This document shows, one piece after another, positions 42,468-52,116 of a DNA stretch of 52,453 nucleotides. Both the position numbers and the translations under genes were made by a program. The stretch is taken from NCBI GenBank assembly GCA_027490465.1, contig JAIXXZ010000067.1:1-52453 (forward strand), read 5' to 3'. The DNA comes from Oxalobacteraceae bacterium (GTDB lineage: Bacteria > Pseudomonadota > Gammaproteobacteria > Burkholderiales > Burkholderiaceae_D). The notes beneath the pieces are model-generated. The model made no database searches, was not told the DNA's origin, and saw nothing but the letters and a program-made list of their open reading frames with translations. Positions within the stretch are counted from its first letter, which is position 1. Every line of letters starts with the position of its first letter.

Positions 42468-43089
42468 CATCGTGCGTGTGCTGCTGGTGGATGATCATGC
42501 AGTCGTTCGCGCCGGTTACAAGCGCTACCTCGAACTGGATCCTGCACTGCAAGTGGTCGGCGAAGCCGATAGTGGTGAGCTCGCGTATGGCATGCTCGCG
42601 CAAACGGCTGCCGATGTAGTGGTCATGGATTTATCCATGCCAGGGCAGGGAGGTCTTGAAAGCATGCGCAGGATATTGCAGCGCTATCCCGAGCAACGTG
42701 TACTGGTGTTTACCATGCACGAAAACGCCGCACTCGCCCTGCAGGCATTGCGCGCGGGAGCGAGCGGTTATCTCACCAAGAGCATGCCGCCCGAACGTAT
42801 GGTCGATGCCATTCATCAGGTCATGCGTGGTGAAAAGCCAATTTCAGATGATCTGGCCTCGGCCGTAGCAGAAGCAGAAAAAGAAAGCGCACCCCATTTG
42901 CAATTGGCGCCGCGGGAGTTCGAGATATTTCGCTTGCTGGCCAATGGGCAAACGGTCGATGAAATCGGACAGCGCCTGCATCTGGGTACCAAGACGGTAG
43001 CCAACTATCAATCCTCGATTCGGCAGAAATTGGGTGTTTATACGCCGATTGAATTACATCAGTATGCGAAGCGGCATGGGTTGGCGTGA
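42457..43089 (+). CDS. Response regulator, NarL/UhpA family
   Basis: 210 residues. Receiver: VLLVDDHAVVRAGY, D58 in VVVMDLSMPGQGG, T87 in FTMHEN, K108 in GYLTKSM. A LuxR-type HTH lies near 150-205 (APREFEIFRLLANGQ, LGTKTVANYQSSIRQKLG). It is co-translated with the kinase; targets cannot be read from context, though the convergent TonB-dependent receptor gene is next. Confidence 0.93.
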   Translation: MSTDIVRVLLVDDHAVVRAGYKRYLELDPALQVVGEADSGELAYGMLAQTAADVVVMDLSMPGQGGLESMRRILQRYPEQRVLVFTMHENAALALQALRAGASGYLTKSMPPERMVDAIHQVMRGEKPISDDLASAVAEAEKESAPHLQLAPREFEIFRLLANGQTVDEIGQRLHLGTKTVANYQSSIRQKLGVYTPIELHQYAKRHGLA

Positions 43090-43126
43090 GGTTTGATTTT
43101 CGCTTGCAGGTTCAGTCTGCAGCAGT

Positions 43127-43160
43127 AAAAAAAACGGGCATGCGGTGATCTGCATGCCCG
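43127..43160 (-). terminator. Rho-independent terminator of the TonB-dependent receptor gene
   Basis: Perfect 9-bp stem CGGGCATGC (43135-43143) / GCATGCCCG (43152-43160) with an 8-base loop. On the minus strand it is followed by eight T. It starts about 30 nt past the receptor stop. Confidence 0.88.
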
Positions 43161-43189
43161 GTGACGACTGCGGGGGGGATGAAGAAAAA

Positions 43190-45505
43190 TCAGAAGCGGT
43201 AGCGCAGGCCTATCATCAGGTGACGTGGTGCGCCGGGGGCGACGAAGCGGCTGACGTTAGGGCCGGTGGTCGTAGGTACGCCTGAATCATCAATGAGGCC
43301 ACCATTAGCGTTAAACATGCTCAGTGCCATCATGCCGTAGGTTTCGAAGCGCGTATCAAAGACGTTGTTAATTCGGGCGAAGTAATCGAGACCTTTTTGC
43401 GCCTCATAGTTCGCATGCAGGTTTAGTAACTGATAGCCTTTGATTTTGGCATCGTAAGTCACGTCATCCTCAATCTTTCCATCCTCATTGCCCTGCGTGA
43501 CAATACTGGATGTCCCGATAACAGTGCCGCCGATGGTCAATTTATCGCTTGCACGCCAATCAGCGTTCAGTTTGAAGGTGTGTTGGGGTAAACCTGCGAT
43601 CTTGGTACCTGGAGCAATGTCGATTTCTCGCTCACCACCGAAAAGCTCGCCCGAATCCTGGTAAGTCGCATCCAAGTAGCTGTAACTAGCGCGCATTGCT
43701 ACTTGCGAAATAGATGTATAGGCGGCTATATCTACTCCTTGACGTCGAGTTTTTGAGAAATTATCGAAATAGCCCATACCTTGTCCTGAATTTACGATAT
43801 GCCTGAACAAAATATCATTTTTGTTGTCCGATCTGTATATGGAGGCACTGATTCCAGTATCGTCCGATATTGCCCAGCGAATACCTGTTTCGATTGTGCG
43901 TGCAATAACCTGGTTTAAGTAAGGATCAGCTTGCAATCCAGTAGGTAAGCGACAGGGGTAATTGGGATCGGCACAACCTAACTCTATTGCGGTGGGTACC
44001 CGGTTGCTGCGGCCGATATTGGCGAAGACAGACACGTTTGGTGATGTTTTGTACGTCAACCCAACAGAGGGATTAAAACTTTTATAGGTAAATTCCTCAG
44101 AGGTGGAGACACCGCTGTCATAGTTGTTTAGCTTGTTGTTAACCACAGCATGATTGAAGCGACCAGCCGTCGTTAAAAACATTTTTTCTGTTACGGTCCA
44201 AGTGTCTGAAGCATATATTCCAAAAGCAGTCGTTCTACCTTTGAGTCTCGCCTCAACGGCTGCGGCGCCACATTCTTCGGGTGCGCGCGTAGCGTCCAGA
44301 TCATCACAAGATGCTTGGCTGGAGCCGTAGCCCACCCGGCTTGCATCCACGGCAGCACCAGTGGTCAGCTGGTGCTTGTCCATTAGTTTGGTCAGGTTAA
44401 TGCTGGTGCCGTAACTGTTTTGGGATGTATTGGTATAGTTCAAGACGGCTTCGTTTTCGTAGTTGCCAGCCCCGTCATCTTCCCGCTCTGCATCTCCCCC
44501 CACTGTTTTCCGCTTACTGTTTCGAACGTAGGCATTCGCCGCCAACTCCGTATTGCCATCCAAAATCCGCTGAAAATTGAAAGTCAGCTGCTGCAACTCG
44601 TTTCTGGTGCGATCAGGGTGGGTATAGATCCACTTGCGATTGGTTTCGTACATACCTGCGGTCGCCGCTCCAGTACCATCCTCACCGAAGCTATAGCTCG
44701 GTAAAAGCCCATTCCCCAACAAACTACTCCGTCCCACCAGTAACGCTAAATCCCAGTTACTGTCATTTTGCTGACGCCCAATCTTCGCAAACACATTGCC
44801 CAGATTACCGCTGGAATAATCCCGCCATCCATCCTCGCGAAAACCCGTCGCAGAAATGAAGCTGTGATAACCATCATTGCCCTTGCTGCCGTGGCTGATA
44901 TCCGTGCGCACCCGTCCAAAACTGCCTGCTTGCAGTTTCACTTCGCCACCCGGCGCAGTCAGTCCGGATTTGGTGGTGAAAGCCAGCGCACCGCCCAGGG
45001 TATTGAGGCCATACACGGGATTCGAGCCCGGTACCAGCGTCACATTGCCGATTGCGGCTTCAGGAATCATGTCCCAGTTCACCACGTCACCAAAGGGTTC
45101 ATTGACCCGCACGCCATCCAGATAGACCGACATGCCTTGCGAAGAACCCAGAATTCCCGACAGACGAAAACCCCGGTACGTAATATCTGCCTGAAACGGG
45201 CTGCCCTGAACTTCATTGATGTTCACACCCAGCAGATTGCGCGACATGAAGTCGGTGAGATTGAGTGTCTGTGACTGATACAGCTGCTCACTCGTGACGG
45301 TCTGCACATCGTAGGGCAGCTTGTCTTTCTCGATGCCGATGCCGGGCAGTGGCGAGGTACCCACCACCTCGACTTGCGGCAGCGATTTGTCGACCTTGTT
45401 ATTGGCGGTTTTTTCCTCGGTCGTTTGGGCAAGCGCTGTCCCGGCAAACATCGCCATCACGGACAGGGCAATCAGTGAAAATTTGGGGGAAGGGGTTGTA
45501 CGCAT
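43190..45505 (-). CDS. TonB-dependent outer-membrane receptor
   Basis: 771 residues. Signal peptide about 1-26 (MFAGTALAQ). A possible TonB box (LPQVEVVG) sits near residue 45. The plug domain spans about 60-190 (LPYDVQTVTSEQLYQSQTLN, VYLDGVRVNEPFGDVVNWD, PVYGLNTLGGALAF). A beta barrel follows and ends YRF, the outer-membrane C-terminal signature. Several extracellular loops hold paired cysteines (ELGCADPNYPCRL). The ligand is unknown; no siderophore, B12 or heme gene is nearby and I saw no cobalamin riboswitch upstream. Length and plug style suit small catecholate-type or nutrient receptors. Confidence 0.92.
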   Translation of the reverse strand: MRTTPSPKFSLIALSVMAMFAGTALAQTTEEKTANNKVDKSLPQVEVVGTSPLPGIGIEKDKLPYDVQTVTSEQLYQSQTLNLTDFMSRNLLGVNINEVQGSPFQADITYRGFRLSGILGSSQGMSVYLDGVRVNEPFGDVVNWDMIPEAAIGNVTLVPGSNPVYGLNTLGGALAFTTKSGLTAPGGEVKLQAGSFGRVRTDISHGSKGNDGYHSFISATGFREDGWRDYSSGNLGNVFAKIGRQQNDSNWDLALLVGRSSLLGNGLLPSYSFGEDGTGAATAGMYETNRKWIYTHPDRTRNELQQLTFNFQRILDGNTELAANAYVRNSKRKTVGGDAEREDDGAGNYENEAVLNYTNTSQNSYGTSINLTKLMDKHQLTTGAAVDASRVGYGSSQASCDDLDATRAPEECGAAAVEARLKGRTTAFGIYASDTWTVTEKMFLTTAGRFNHAVVNNKLNNYDSGVSTSEEFTYKSFNPSVGLTYKTSPNVSVFANIGRSNRVPTAIELGCADPNYPCRLPTGLQADPYLNQVIARTIETGIRWAISDDTGISASIYRSDNKNDILFRHIVNSGQGMGYFDNFSKTRRQGVDIAAYTSISQVAMRASYSYLDATYQDSGELFGGEREIDIAPGTKIAGLPQHTFKLNADWRASDKLTIGGTVIGTSSIVTQGNEDGKIEDDVTYDAKIKGYQLLNLHANYEAQKGLDYFARINNVFDTRFETYGMMALSMFNANGGLIDDSGVPTTTGPNVSRFVAPGAPRHLMIGLRYRF

Positions 45506-45803
45506 GATCTTGTTATTTTATGTTTCTAATTTTGTAATTTTGTGGTTTGAGGCAGCTTCGTCTATTTCTGCGAGCAGGCAAGCCCCCTCGCGGTGTCGAA
45601 GCTTACGGCTTTCCGATTGCAATGCGTATGGGAATTCTTCCCGCGAATCAGTGCCTGCAGAGTGCGGGGCAGCGCATTTCCTTTGTTAGAATGGCACGCG
45701 GTGTTTGTCCGCATCCTTGGAGGCGCTATCCCAATGCCGCTGCCGGCTTTGGATGGAGACTCTGAATTTCCTACCTTCATGAATTGCCCTGGAGCTGTCT
45801 GCC
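45506..45803. other. Divergent intergenic region
   Basis: 298 bp between the receptor gene and the enoyl-CoA hydratase gene. The left 60 bp are AT-rich and suit a receptor promoter. A near-palindrome GGGAATTCTTCCC lies at about 45630. I saw no riboswitch conserved boxes and no clear Fur-type site. Confidence 0.35.
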
Positions 45804-46583
45804 ATGTCCTCCCCGCTCACGGTCGAGATTGACCACGCGCTTGCCATCATTACGTTTAACAATCCCGCACGCGCCAATGCGCTTGATCTGGCGATGGCGC
45901 AGGCCTTTGCTGCAGCGATCGAGCAGGTTGCCGGCGACAAGTCCATCCGGGCTTTGCTGATCACGGCCAATGGCAAACAGTTTTGTGTGGGCGGCGATGT
46001 CAATGCCTTTGCCGATACCTCGCGTCCGCTGGTCGATACTCTGCGGGGCTTGCTCGAACCCGTACACGCGGCACTGCGGCTGGTATCGCTGCTCGAGATT
46101 CCTGTGGTGTGCGCCATTAACGGTGCGGTGGGCGGCGGTGGTATTGGCCTCGGTTTGTGTGGCGATATCGTGTTGGCTGCCGAATCCATGAAACTGCGCG
46201 GTGGTTACTCTGCGATTGGCCTCACGCCTGACGTAGGCGGCTCGTGGTTTGTGACACGTCGTGCGGGTGCGGCGCGGGCGAGAGATATTTTTCTGACGAA
46301 TCGGCCGATTTCTTCCGCCGAATGTCTGCGCATGGGTTTGGTGGATGCCGTGCATCCGGATGCCGAGCTGGCTTCTGCTGCGCGCGCCTTGGGGCACCAA
46401 TTGGCTAAAGGTCCTGCGCAGGCGCAGGCGCGTATCAAGGCACTGATCAGCGCAGCATCGCATCATTCGCTATTGCAGCATCTTGATGCGGAGCGCGATT
46501 CGATGTTTGCCTCTGGTGAAACCGAAGACGGCCACGAAGGCATACGCGCTTTTATTGAAAAGCGTGCGCCAAAATTTAATTAA
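45804..46583 (+). CDS. Enoyl-CoA hydratase/isomerase family protein
   Basis: 259 residues; GGAG is well placed before the ATG. Crotonase fold: FNNPARANALD, ITANGKQFCVGGDV (oxyanion hole), INGAVGGGGIGLGLCGDIV and GLTPDVGGSWFV. It lacks a glutamate in the usual first catalytic position (GAVGGGGIGL region), but the aspartate in LTPDVGG is kept as in isomerases. It may act as hydratase or double-bond isomerase on an acyl-CoA. First gene of the plus-strand run to bioF. Confidence 0.88.
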   Translation: MSSPLTVEIDHALAIITFNNPARANALDLAMAQAFAAAIEQVAGDKSIRALLITANGKQFCVGGDVNAFADTSRPLVDTLRGLLEPVHAALRLVSLLEIPVVCAINGAVGGGGIGLGLCGDIVLAAESMKLRGGYSAIGLTPDVGGSWFVTRRAGAARARDIFLTNRPISSAECLRMGLVDAVHPDAELASAARALGHQLAKGPAQAQARIKALISAASHHSLLQHLDAERDSMFASGETEDGHEGIRAFIEKRAPKFN

Positions 46584-46615
46584 TCCACAATAACTTTTAA
46601 AAAAACGGGAACACT

Positions 46616-47596
46616 ATGAAAGCCGTCGTCTGCAAAGCCTGGGGTCTGCCTGAAACGCTGGTCATCGAAGAACAAGCCGAAGTGACACCGGCCGCAGGTG
46701 AGGTCATGATCGACATCATGGCAGCCGGTGTGAATTTTCCGGATGTACTGATTATTCAGAACAAATACCAGTTCAAGCCCGAGCTGCCTTTCACGCCAGG
46801 TAATGAGCTGGCCGGCATTGTCCGTGCCGTGGGCGAGGGCGTGATGAAATTTAAAACAGGCGATCGCGTGTTTGCCTTTGTGCCTCAGGGTGCTTTCGCG
46901 CAGCAGATCGCTGTGGCTGAAGCTGCGGTACTTCCCATGTCGGAAGCCATGGATTTTGATACAGCAGCCGCGCTAACGCTGACCTACGGTACTTCGCATC
47001 ATGCGGTGGTCGATCGCGCACAACTGAAAGCCGGCGAAACCATGCTGGTACTGGGCGCCGCAGGCGGTGTCGGTCTGGCAGCGATTGAAATCGGCAAGGC
47101 CATCGGTGCGCGTGTGATTGCTGCCGCCTCGACCGATGAGAAGCTGGCGATCTGCAAACAGCATGGCGCCGATGAACTGATCAATTACAGCACTGAAGAT
47201 TTGCGCGAAGCGATCAAGCGTACTACCGGCGGCAAAGGTCCTGATGTGGTCTACGATCCGGTCGGTGGCAGTTATACCGAGCCCGCGTTTCGCTCCATCG
47301 CGTGGCGCGGTCGTTATGTGGTGATTGGATTTGCGAACGGCGAGATACCCAAGCTGCCGCTGAACCTGCCCTTGCTCAAAGGTGCGTCCGTCGTGGGCGT
47401 GTTCTGGGGCGATTTTGTGCGCCGTGAACCCGCACATCACAACGCCGCCATGCATGAACTGATGCAATGGCATGCCGAGGGCAAGATACGCCCGCATGTT
47501 TCAGCGGCCTACGCGCTTGCGAATACACCGAAGGCGCTGATTGACATGGCCTCGCGCAAGGTCACCGGCAAAATCGTGATTCGCCCCCGGCAATGA
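46616..47596 (+). CDS. NADPH:quinone oxidoreductase-like enzyme (MDR family)
   Basis: 326 residues. Medium-chain reductase without zinc ligands: [36 protein letters not shown], then the nucleotide fold [19 protein letters not shown] and VVYDPVGG. Family members reduce quinones, or enoyl thioesters as crotonyl-CoA-type reductases. A role in acyl-CoA metabolism with its neighbours is likely. The stop overlaps the next start (ATGA). Confidence 0.9.
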   Translation: MKAVVCKAWGLPETLVIEEQAEVTPAAGEVMIDIMAAGVNFPDVLIIQNKYQFKPELPFTPGNELAGIVRAVGEGVMKFKTGDRVFAFVPQGAFAQQIAVAEAAVLPMSEAMDFDTAAALTLTYGTSHHAVVDRAQLKAGETMLVLGAAGGVGLAAIEIGKAIGARVIAAASTDEKLAICKQHGADELINYSTEDLREAIKRTTGGKGPDVVYDPVGGSYTEPAFRSIAWRGRYVVIGFANGEIPKLPLNLPLLKGASVVGVFWGDFVRREPAHHNAAMHELMQWHAEGKIRPHVSAAYALANTPKALIDMASRKVTGKIVIRPRQ

Positions 47597-48237
47597 ACAA
47601 CGACCCCCAAAACAATGGCCCCAAAGTCTATGCGATTGATGGCGTAACCCCCGTCATTGATCCTACAGCCTATGTTCACCCCACGGCTGTCTTGATCGGT
47701 GACGTCATCATCGGTCCCGGCTGCTATGTCGGGCCACTGGCCTGTCTGCGCGGTGATTTTGGTCGTCTGGTCATGGAGCAGGGATCCAATCTGCAAGACA
47801 CCTGTGTCGTGCATGGATTTCCGGGCAGCGACACCGTGATTGAGGTGGATGGTCATGTCGGCCATGGCGCGGTGATTCATGGTGCCCGCATCGGACGCAA
47901 TGCGCTGGTAGGCATGAACTCGGTGGTCATGGATGGTGCGGTGATTGGCGAGGCCTCCATCGTTGCCGCCATGTCCTTCGTCAAAACAGGCATGCAGGTA
48001 CCGCCGAAAAGTCTGGTCATGGGCATGCCGGCGCGTGTGGTGCGCACTTTGTCTGACGAAGAAATTGAATGGAAATACAAAGGTACACTCGAATATCAGC
48101 AGCTGGCGATACGTTGCCGGCAAAACATGCACGAAGTTGCACCGCTGACTGCTGTGGAGCCAGATCGCAAGCGCTTGCGTTTTGAGAAAATCGAAGAGAT
48201 GATCAAGCCCAAGTCCCCCGGTGCTGAAAAATCATGA
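47593..48237 (+). CDS. PaaY-like hexapeptide-repeat protein (gamma-carbonic anhydrase fold)
   Basis: 214 residues. Left-handed beta-helix built from hexapeptides: [78 protein letters not shown]. The histidines that hold zinc in gamma-carbonic anhydrases are present ([18 protein letters not shown]). The [11 protein letters not shown] segment and overall text are those of PaaY, a thioesterase-like accessory protein of phenylacetate and related CoA pathways, but no paa genes are nearby. It overlaps both neighbours by 4 nt. Confidence 0.88.
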   Translation: MNNDPQNNGPKVYAIDGVTPVIDPTAYVHPTAVLIGDVIIGPGCYVGPLACLRGDFGRLVMEQGSNLQDTCVVHGFPGSDTVIEVDGHVGHGAVIHGARIGRNALVGMNSVVMDGAVIGEASIVAAMSFVKTGMQVPPKSLVMGMPARVVRTLSDEEIEWKYKGTLEYQQLAIRCRQNMHEVAPLTAVEPDRKRLRFEKIEEMIKPKSPGAEKS

Positions 48238-49037
48238 CGTATCACACTCTGGAAATCATTCAACAAGGACCACGCGCCACCATCTGGTTGAACCGGCCCG
48301 ATGTACGCAATGCGTTCAATGAAACTTCCATCGCTGAAATCACGCAAGCATTTCGGGTGCTGGACAAGGATCGCGATGTACGTGTGATCATTCTTGCAGC
48401 GCGCGGTACTGCATTTTGTGCAGGTGCCGATCTGAACTGGATGAAAAAAATGGCCAGTTACAGCGAAGAAGAAAACTTTGCCGATGCCCAGGCGCTGGCC
48501 GAGATGATGCAAGTAATTTATGCATGCAACAAGCCCACGATAGCGCGTGTACAGGGTGATTGCTATGCGGGTGGCATGGGACTGGTGGCGGCTTGCGATA
48601 TGGCGCTGGCGGTCGATGCAGCAGGATTTTGTTTGTCGGAAGTGCGTCTGGGTCTGATTCCAGCGACCATTTCACCTTACGTCATTCGCGCCATTGGCGA
48701 GCGCGCATCGCGTCGCTACTTTCTCACTGCCGAGCGTTTCGATGCACAAGAGGCGCGGCGTATTGGTCTCGTGCATGAGGTAGTGGCTGAGGATCAGCTT
48801 GATCATGAGATCGACAAGATTACGCATGCGCTGCTGGCCTGCAGTCCAAATGCCATCCATGAAGCCAAACGTCTGTTGCGTGATGTCTCGGGCGAAACCA
48901 TCGAGCCGGAACTTGTCACTGAAACCGTGCGCCGGATCGCGCAGATTCGCGTATCCGAGCAGGGACGTGAGGGTGTGCAGGCTTTTCTGAACAAACGCAA
49001 ACCTGCGTGGCTCACGGATGCACCGAATGCCTCCTGA
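48234..49037 (+). CDS. Enoyl-CoA hydratase, methylglutaconyl-CoA hydratase-like
   Basis: 267 residues of the crotonase fold. [20 protein letters not shown] followed by [17 protein letters not shown] is typical of LiuC/AtuE hydratases, which hydrate 3-methylglutaconyl-CoA or the geranyl analogue in leucine or isoprenoid breakdown. [20 protein letters not shown] and [17 protein letters not shown] complete the active site. It overlaps paaY-like by 4 nt and bioF by 11 nt. Other leucine-pathway genes (liuA, liuB, liuD) are not in the window. Confidence 0.85.
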   Translation: MTYHTLEIIQQGPRATIWLNRPDVRNAFNETSIAEITQAFRVLDKDRDVRVIILAARGTAFCAGADLNWMKKMASYSEEENFADAQALAEMMQVIYACNKPTIARVQGDCYAGGMGLVAACDMALAVDAAGFCLSEVRLGLIPATISPYVIRAIGERASRRYFLTAERFDAQEARRIGLVHEVVAEDQLDHEIDKITHALLACSPNAIHEAKRLLRDVSGETIEPELVTETVRRIAQIRVSEQGREGVQAFLNKRKPAWLTDAPNAS

Positions 49038-50217
49038 GTTTTCGCTGCTCGGGCAAATTGAAGATCAGCTGGCTTCTTTGTCCGACCAACAACTGCGCCG
49101 ACAATTGCGCGAGGTGCAGACACCCACCGCGCCTTCACTGATTGTCGATGGCGAGCCGCTCACCGCGTTTTGCAGTAATGATTATTTAGGTCTTGCCGCC
49201 GACCCACGGGTCATCGAAGCACTGCGCGAGGGCGCATTGCGATATGGCGCGGGCAGTGGCGCATCACACCTGATCAGCGGGCACTCTGTTGCTCATGCGC
49301 AGCTGGAGGCCCGACTGGCCGACATGCAGGCACCGCATCTGATCCAGCCACGGGCTTTGTTTTTCTCCACCGGTTACATGGCCAATCTGGCCGTTCTGAC
49401 GGCGCTTGCCGGAAAAGACGCTGACATTTTTTCCGAAGCACTGAATCATGCGTCGCTGATTGATGGTGCGCGGCTCTCGCGTGCGCGCGTGACGATCTAC
49501 ACCCGCGATGATTTGGCTGCACTCGATCGTCTGCTCGCCGCCAGTACGGCCAGCACCAAGCTGGTGGTGACGGATAGTGTGTTCAGTATGGAGGGTGCGA
49601 TAGCGCCTCTGCCCGAACTGCTGGCCTTGTGTGAACGTCATCAGGCCTGGCTGGTGGTTGATGATGCTCATGGTTTTGGTGTGCTCGGCGAGCAGGGTGC
49701 GGGCGTCTTGCAGCATTTTGGATTGCGCTCACCGCAGCTGGTGTACATCGGCACATTGGGCAAGGCTGCAGGTGTGTCGGGTGCTTTTGTTGCGGCCCAT
49801 GCCACCGTGATTGAATGGCTGGTGCAGCGTGCACGTACTTATATTTACACCACGGCGACACCACCGGCCATCGCTCACGCATTGCTGACCAGTCTGGAGA
49901 TCATCAGCGGATCTGATGGCAATGCTCGTCGTCAGAAGTTAAAGGCCCACATCGAACAATTTCACAAGGCACTGAAGCTGAAACGCTGGCATTTGCTTCC
50001 TTCGGAGACGCCGATACAGGCGATTTTGATTGGTGCAAACCAGCCCACGCTGGATGCAGGCGAATCCTTGCGTGCACAGGGGCTGTGGGTCGCTGCCATC
50101 CGGCCGCCCACGGTAGCAAAGGATACGGCGCGGCTGCGCATCACGCTGTCTGCGGCGCATGAGAGTGCGCAGATAACGCAGTTGGCCAACACAATTTGTG
50201 AGATAGAGAAGTTATGA
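49027..50217 (+). CDS. bioF: 8-amino-7-oxononanoate synthase
   Basis: 396 residues from ATG 49027; an ATG at 49018 would add three residues. PLP enzyme joining pimeloyl thioester and alanine, the first dedicated step of biotin ring assembly. Motifs: FCSNDYLGLAADP, GAGSGASHLISGHS, VVDDAHGFGVLG (D212, H215) and TLGKAAGVSGAF with the PLP lysine K246. Its start lies inside the end of the hydratase gene, so it depends on upstream transcription. bioA is not beside it. Confidence 0.95.
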   Translation: MPPEFSLLGQIEDQLASLSDQQLRRQLREVQTPTAPSLIVDGEPLTAFCSNDYLGLAADPRVIEALREGALRYGAGSGASHLISGHSVAHAQLEARLADMQAPHLIQPRALFFSTGYMANLAVLTALAGKDADIFSEALNHASLIDGARLSRARVTIYTRDDLAALDRLLAASTASTKLVVTDSVFSMEGAIAPLPELLALCERHQAWLVVDDAHGFGVLGEQGAGVLQHFGLRSPQLVYIGTLGKAAGVSGAFVAAHATVIEWLVQRARTYIYTTATPPAIAHALLTSLEIISGSDGNARRQKLKAHIEQFHKALKLKRWHLLPSETPIQAILIGANQPTLDAGESLRAQGLWVAAIRPPTVAKDTARLRITLSAAHESAQITQLANTICEIEKL

Positions 50218-50921
50218 GTTTGAAGTTCGCCTGTTTCGTGACCGGCACAGACACCGGTGTAGGCAAGACCTTGATATCGTCGGCGCTGTTGCACGGGCTC
50301 TCGCAAGCCGGCCTGAAAACCGTCGGCATGAAACCACTGGCGGCCGGCGCCGAGATGCGCGACGGTGGTTTGTATAACGATGATGTGGCAGCGCTGGAGG
50401 GCGCCTCCAGTCTGTCGGTGCCGCGCGAGCTGGTGGTGCCTTACCTCCTGCGCGAGCCGGCAGCACCGCATATCGCTGCCGAACTCGAGCAAATCGCCAT
50501 TGAACCGCAGCGTTTGCTGGACTCCTACGAGCAGCTCACGTCTCAGGCCGAGGCGGTGGTAGTGGAGGGCGTGGGTGGTTTTCGGGTGCCGCTGACGGAC
50601 GATTTTGATACGGCCGACCTCGCGAAAAAGCTGCAGCTTGATGTTATCCTCGTGGTCGGTCTGCGCTTGGGCTGTCTTAATCACGCGCTGCTGACCGCCG
50701 AAGCGCTTGCTGCGCGTGGTCTGAGGCTGGCCGGATGGGTGGCAAATCAGATCGATCCGGCGATGCCGCATCAGCAGGGCAATATCGATGCGTTGCGTTC
50801 TAGACTGTCCGCGCCGCTGATCGGTAGGGTGCCCTTCATGGCGCAAGCATCGGCAGCTGCGGCGGCGCATTACCTTGATTTCCGCTGGACCGGGGTCGTG
50901 CCGGCTGAATCCAGCCGCTGA
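50214..50921 (+). CDS. bioD: Dethiobiotin synthetase
   Basis: 235 residues. P-loop GTDTGVGKT (about 10-18), KPLAAGAE, then VEGVGGFRVPL. It uses ATP and carbon dioxide to close the ureido ring of dethiobiotin. ATGA overlap with bioF. It ends 81 nt before bioB; that gap is filled with tandem repeats. Confidence 0.95.
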   Translation: MSLKFACFVTGTDTGVGKTLISSALLHGLSQAGLKTVGMKPLAAGAEMRDGGLYNDDVAALEGASSLSVPRELVVPYLLREPAAPHIAAELEQIAIEPQRLLDSYEQLTSQAEAVVVEGVGGFRVPLTDDFDTADLAKKLQLDVILVVGLRLGCLNHALLTAEALAARGLRLAGWVANQIDPAMPHQQGNIDALRSRLSAPLIGRVPFMAQASAAAAAHYLDFRWTGVVPAESSR

Positions 50922-50931
50922 TTTTTTCGTA

Positions 50932-50981
50932 TGAATTTTGTGCCTGAATTTTGCACGTAAGTTTTGCATCTGATTTTGTTG
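50932..50981 (+). repeat. Imperfect 13-bp tandem repeat between bioD and bioB
   Basis: Four head-to-tail units: TGAATTTTGTGCC, TGAATTTTGCACG, TAAGTTTTGCATC and TGATTTTGTTG. The core TTTTG recurs at a constant 13-bp step (last unit 12). This is the whole spacer apart from the bioB leader. It could be a replication-slippage product, a spacing device or a protein site. Confidence 0.7.
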
Positions 50982-51002
50982 TTCATTTTCTGAAAGACCT
51001 GC

Positions 51003-52010
51003 ATGTCATCGCAAACGATCGCCTTCCATACCGCTGCTAAAAAAGTCGCGGCTACCGCTGCAGCTAACGAGATATGGCCTGTCGCTGAAGTCGCTGCGCT
51101 GTTTGAGCTGCCTTTCAATGATTTGATGTGGCAAGCGCAGCAAGTGCACCGCGCAAATTTTGATGCCAATGAAGTCGAGCTGGCCACGCTCTTGTCGATC
51201 AAGACCGGCGGCTGTCCCGAAGATTGCGGCTATTGCCCGCAAGCCGCACGCTATGACACTGGTGTCACTGCACAAAAGATGATGCCGGTCGAAGAAGTCG
51301 TGGCCGCAGCGCAGGCGGCAAAAGACAGTGGCGCCACACGGTTTTGCATGGGTGCCGCATGGCGCTCACCGAAAGACCGTGATCTCGATGCCGTGGAAGA
51401 CATGGTCAAAGCCGTGAAAGCACTCGGCCTGGAAACTTGCGCAACGCTCGGTATGCTCAAAGAAGAACAAGCAGAACGTCTGAAGACTGCGGGCCTCGAC
51501 TACTACAACCACAATCTGGATACTGCACCTGAGTTTTACGGCGACATCATTACCACCCGTGATTATCAGGATCGTCTCGATACCTTGGGTCATGTACGTC
51601 AGGCCGGACTGAAAGTCTGTTGCGGTGGCATCGTTGGTATGGGTGAATCACGTCAGCAGCGCGCGGGCTTGATTTCGCAGCTCGCCAATCTCAATCCCTA
51701 TCCCGAGTCAGTACCGATCAATCATCTCGTTGCCGTCGAAGGTACGCCACTGGCAGATCAAGAGGCACTCGATCCGCTGGAATTCGTGCGCACGATTGCC
51801 GTGGCGCGTATCACCATGCCCAAGGCCCGTGTTCGCTTGTCTGCAGGTCGTCGTCAGCTGGGCGAGGGTGTGCAGACACTGTGCTACCTGGCGGGTGCGA
51901 ACTCGATTTTCTATGGCGACAAATTACTGGTCACTGGTAATCCGGAAGTCGAAGAAGATCGTGCATTGCTGAATAGGCTGGGGATGCGCGGGAAGTCATC
52001 TCAAGGCTGA
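51003..52010 (+). CDS. bioB: Biotin synthase
   Basis: 335 residues, radical-SAM enzyme inserting sulfur into dethiobiotin. The CxxxCxxC cluster motif is CPEDCGYC (about residues 72-79), followed by [23 protein letters not shown] and RLSAGR. It ends the bio genes. The N-terminal 25 residues (Ala/Lys-rich) are longer than in some homologues, so a later start is possible. A 10-bp hairpin follows at 52088-52110. Confidence 0.96.
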   Translation: MSSQTIAFHTAAKKVAATAAANEIWPVAEVAALFELPFNDLMWQAQQVHRANFDANEVELATLLSIKTGGCPEDCGYCPQAARYDTGVTAQKMMPVEEVVAAAQAAKDSGATRFCMGAAWRSPKDRDLDAVEDMVKAVKALGLETCATLGMLKEEQAERLKTAGLDYYNHNLDTAPEFYGDIITTRDYQDRLDTLGHVRQAGLKVCCGGIVGMGESRQQRAGLISQLANLNPYPESVPINHLVAVEGTPLADQEALDPLEFVRTIAVARITMPKARVRLSAGRRQLGEGVQTLCYLAGANSIFYGDKLLVTGNPEVEEDRALLNRLGMRGKSSQG

Positions 52011-52087
52011 GATTTCTCAGCAAAATACCTCTCGCTTTGTCTGCTCCTTGCGGATCGTGTAAGGCTCTCATACGCTCTTGAAGTCGT

Positions 52088-52110
52088 TGACCTTCTCCAT
52101 GAGAAGGTCA
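52088..52110. terminator. Hairpin between convergent bioB and methyltransferase genes
   Basis: Perfect 10-bp arms TGACCTTCTC / GAGAAGGTCA around CAT. No T-run on either side, so it is at best a weak or factor-assisted terminator; its position between convergent stops fits. Confidence 0.5.
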
Positions 52111-52116
52111 CGCCTA

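Noticed and set aside
45506-45803. Cobalamin or thiamine riboswitch ahead of the TonB-dependent receptor
   Set aside because: I looked for the conserved boxes on the minus strand and did not find them; only an AT-rich leader and a short palindrome are present.
49962-50969. 335-codon minus-strand open frame across bioF and bioD
   Set aside because: It spans two real genes and their junction, with low-complexity antisense composition.
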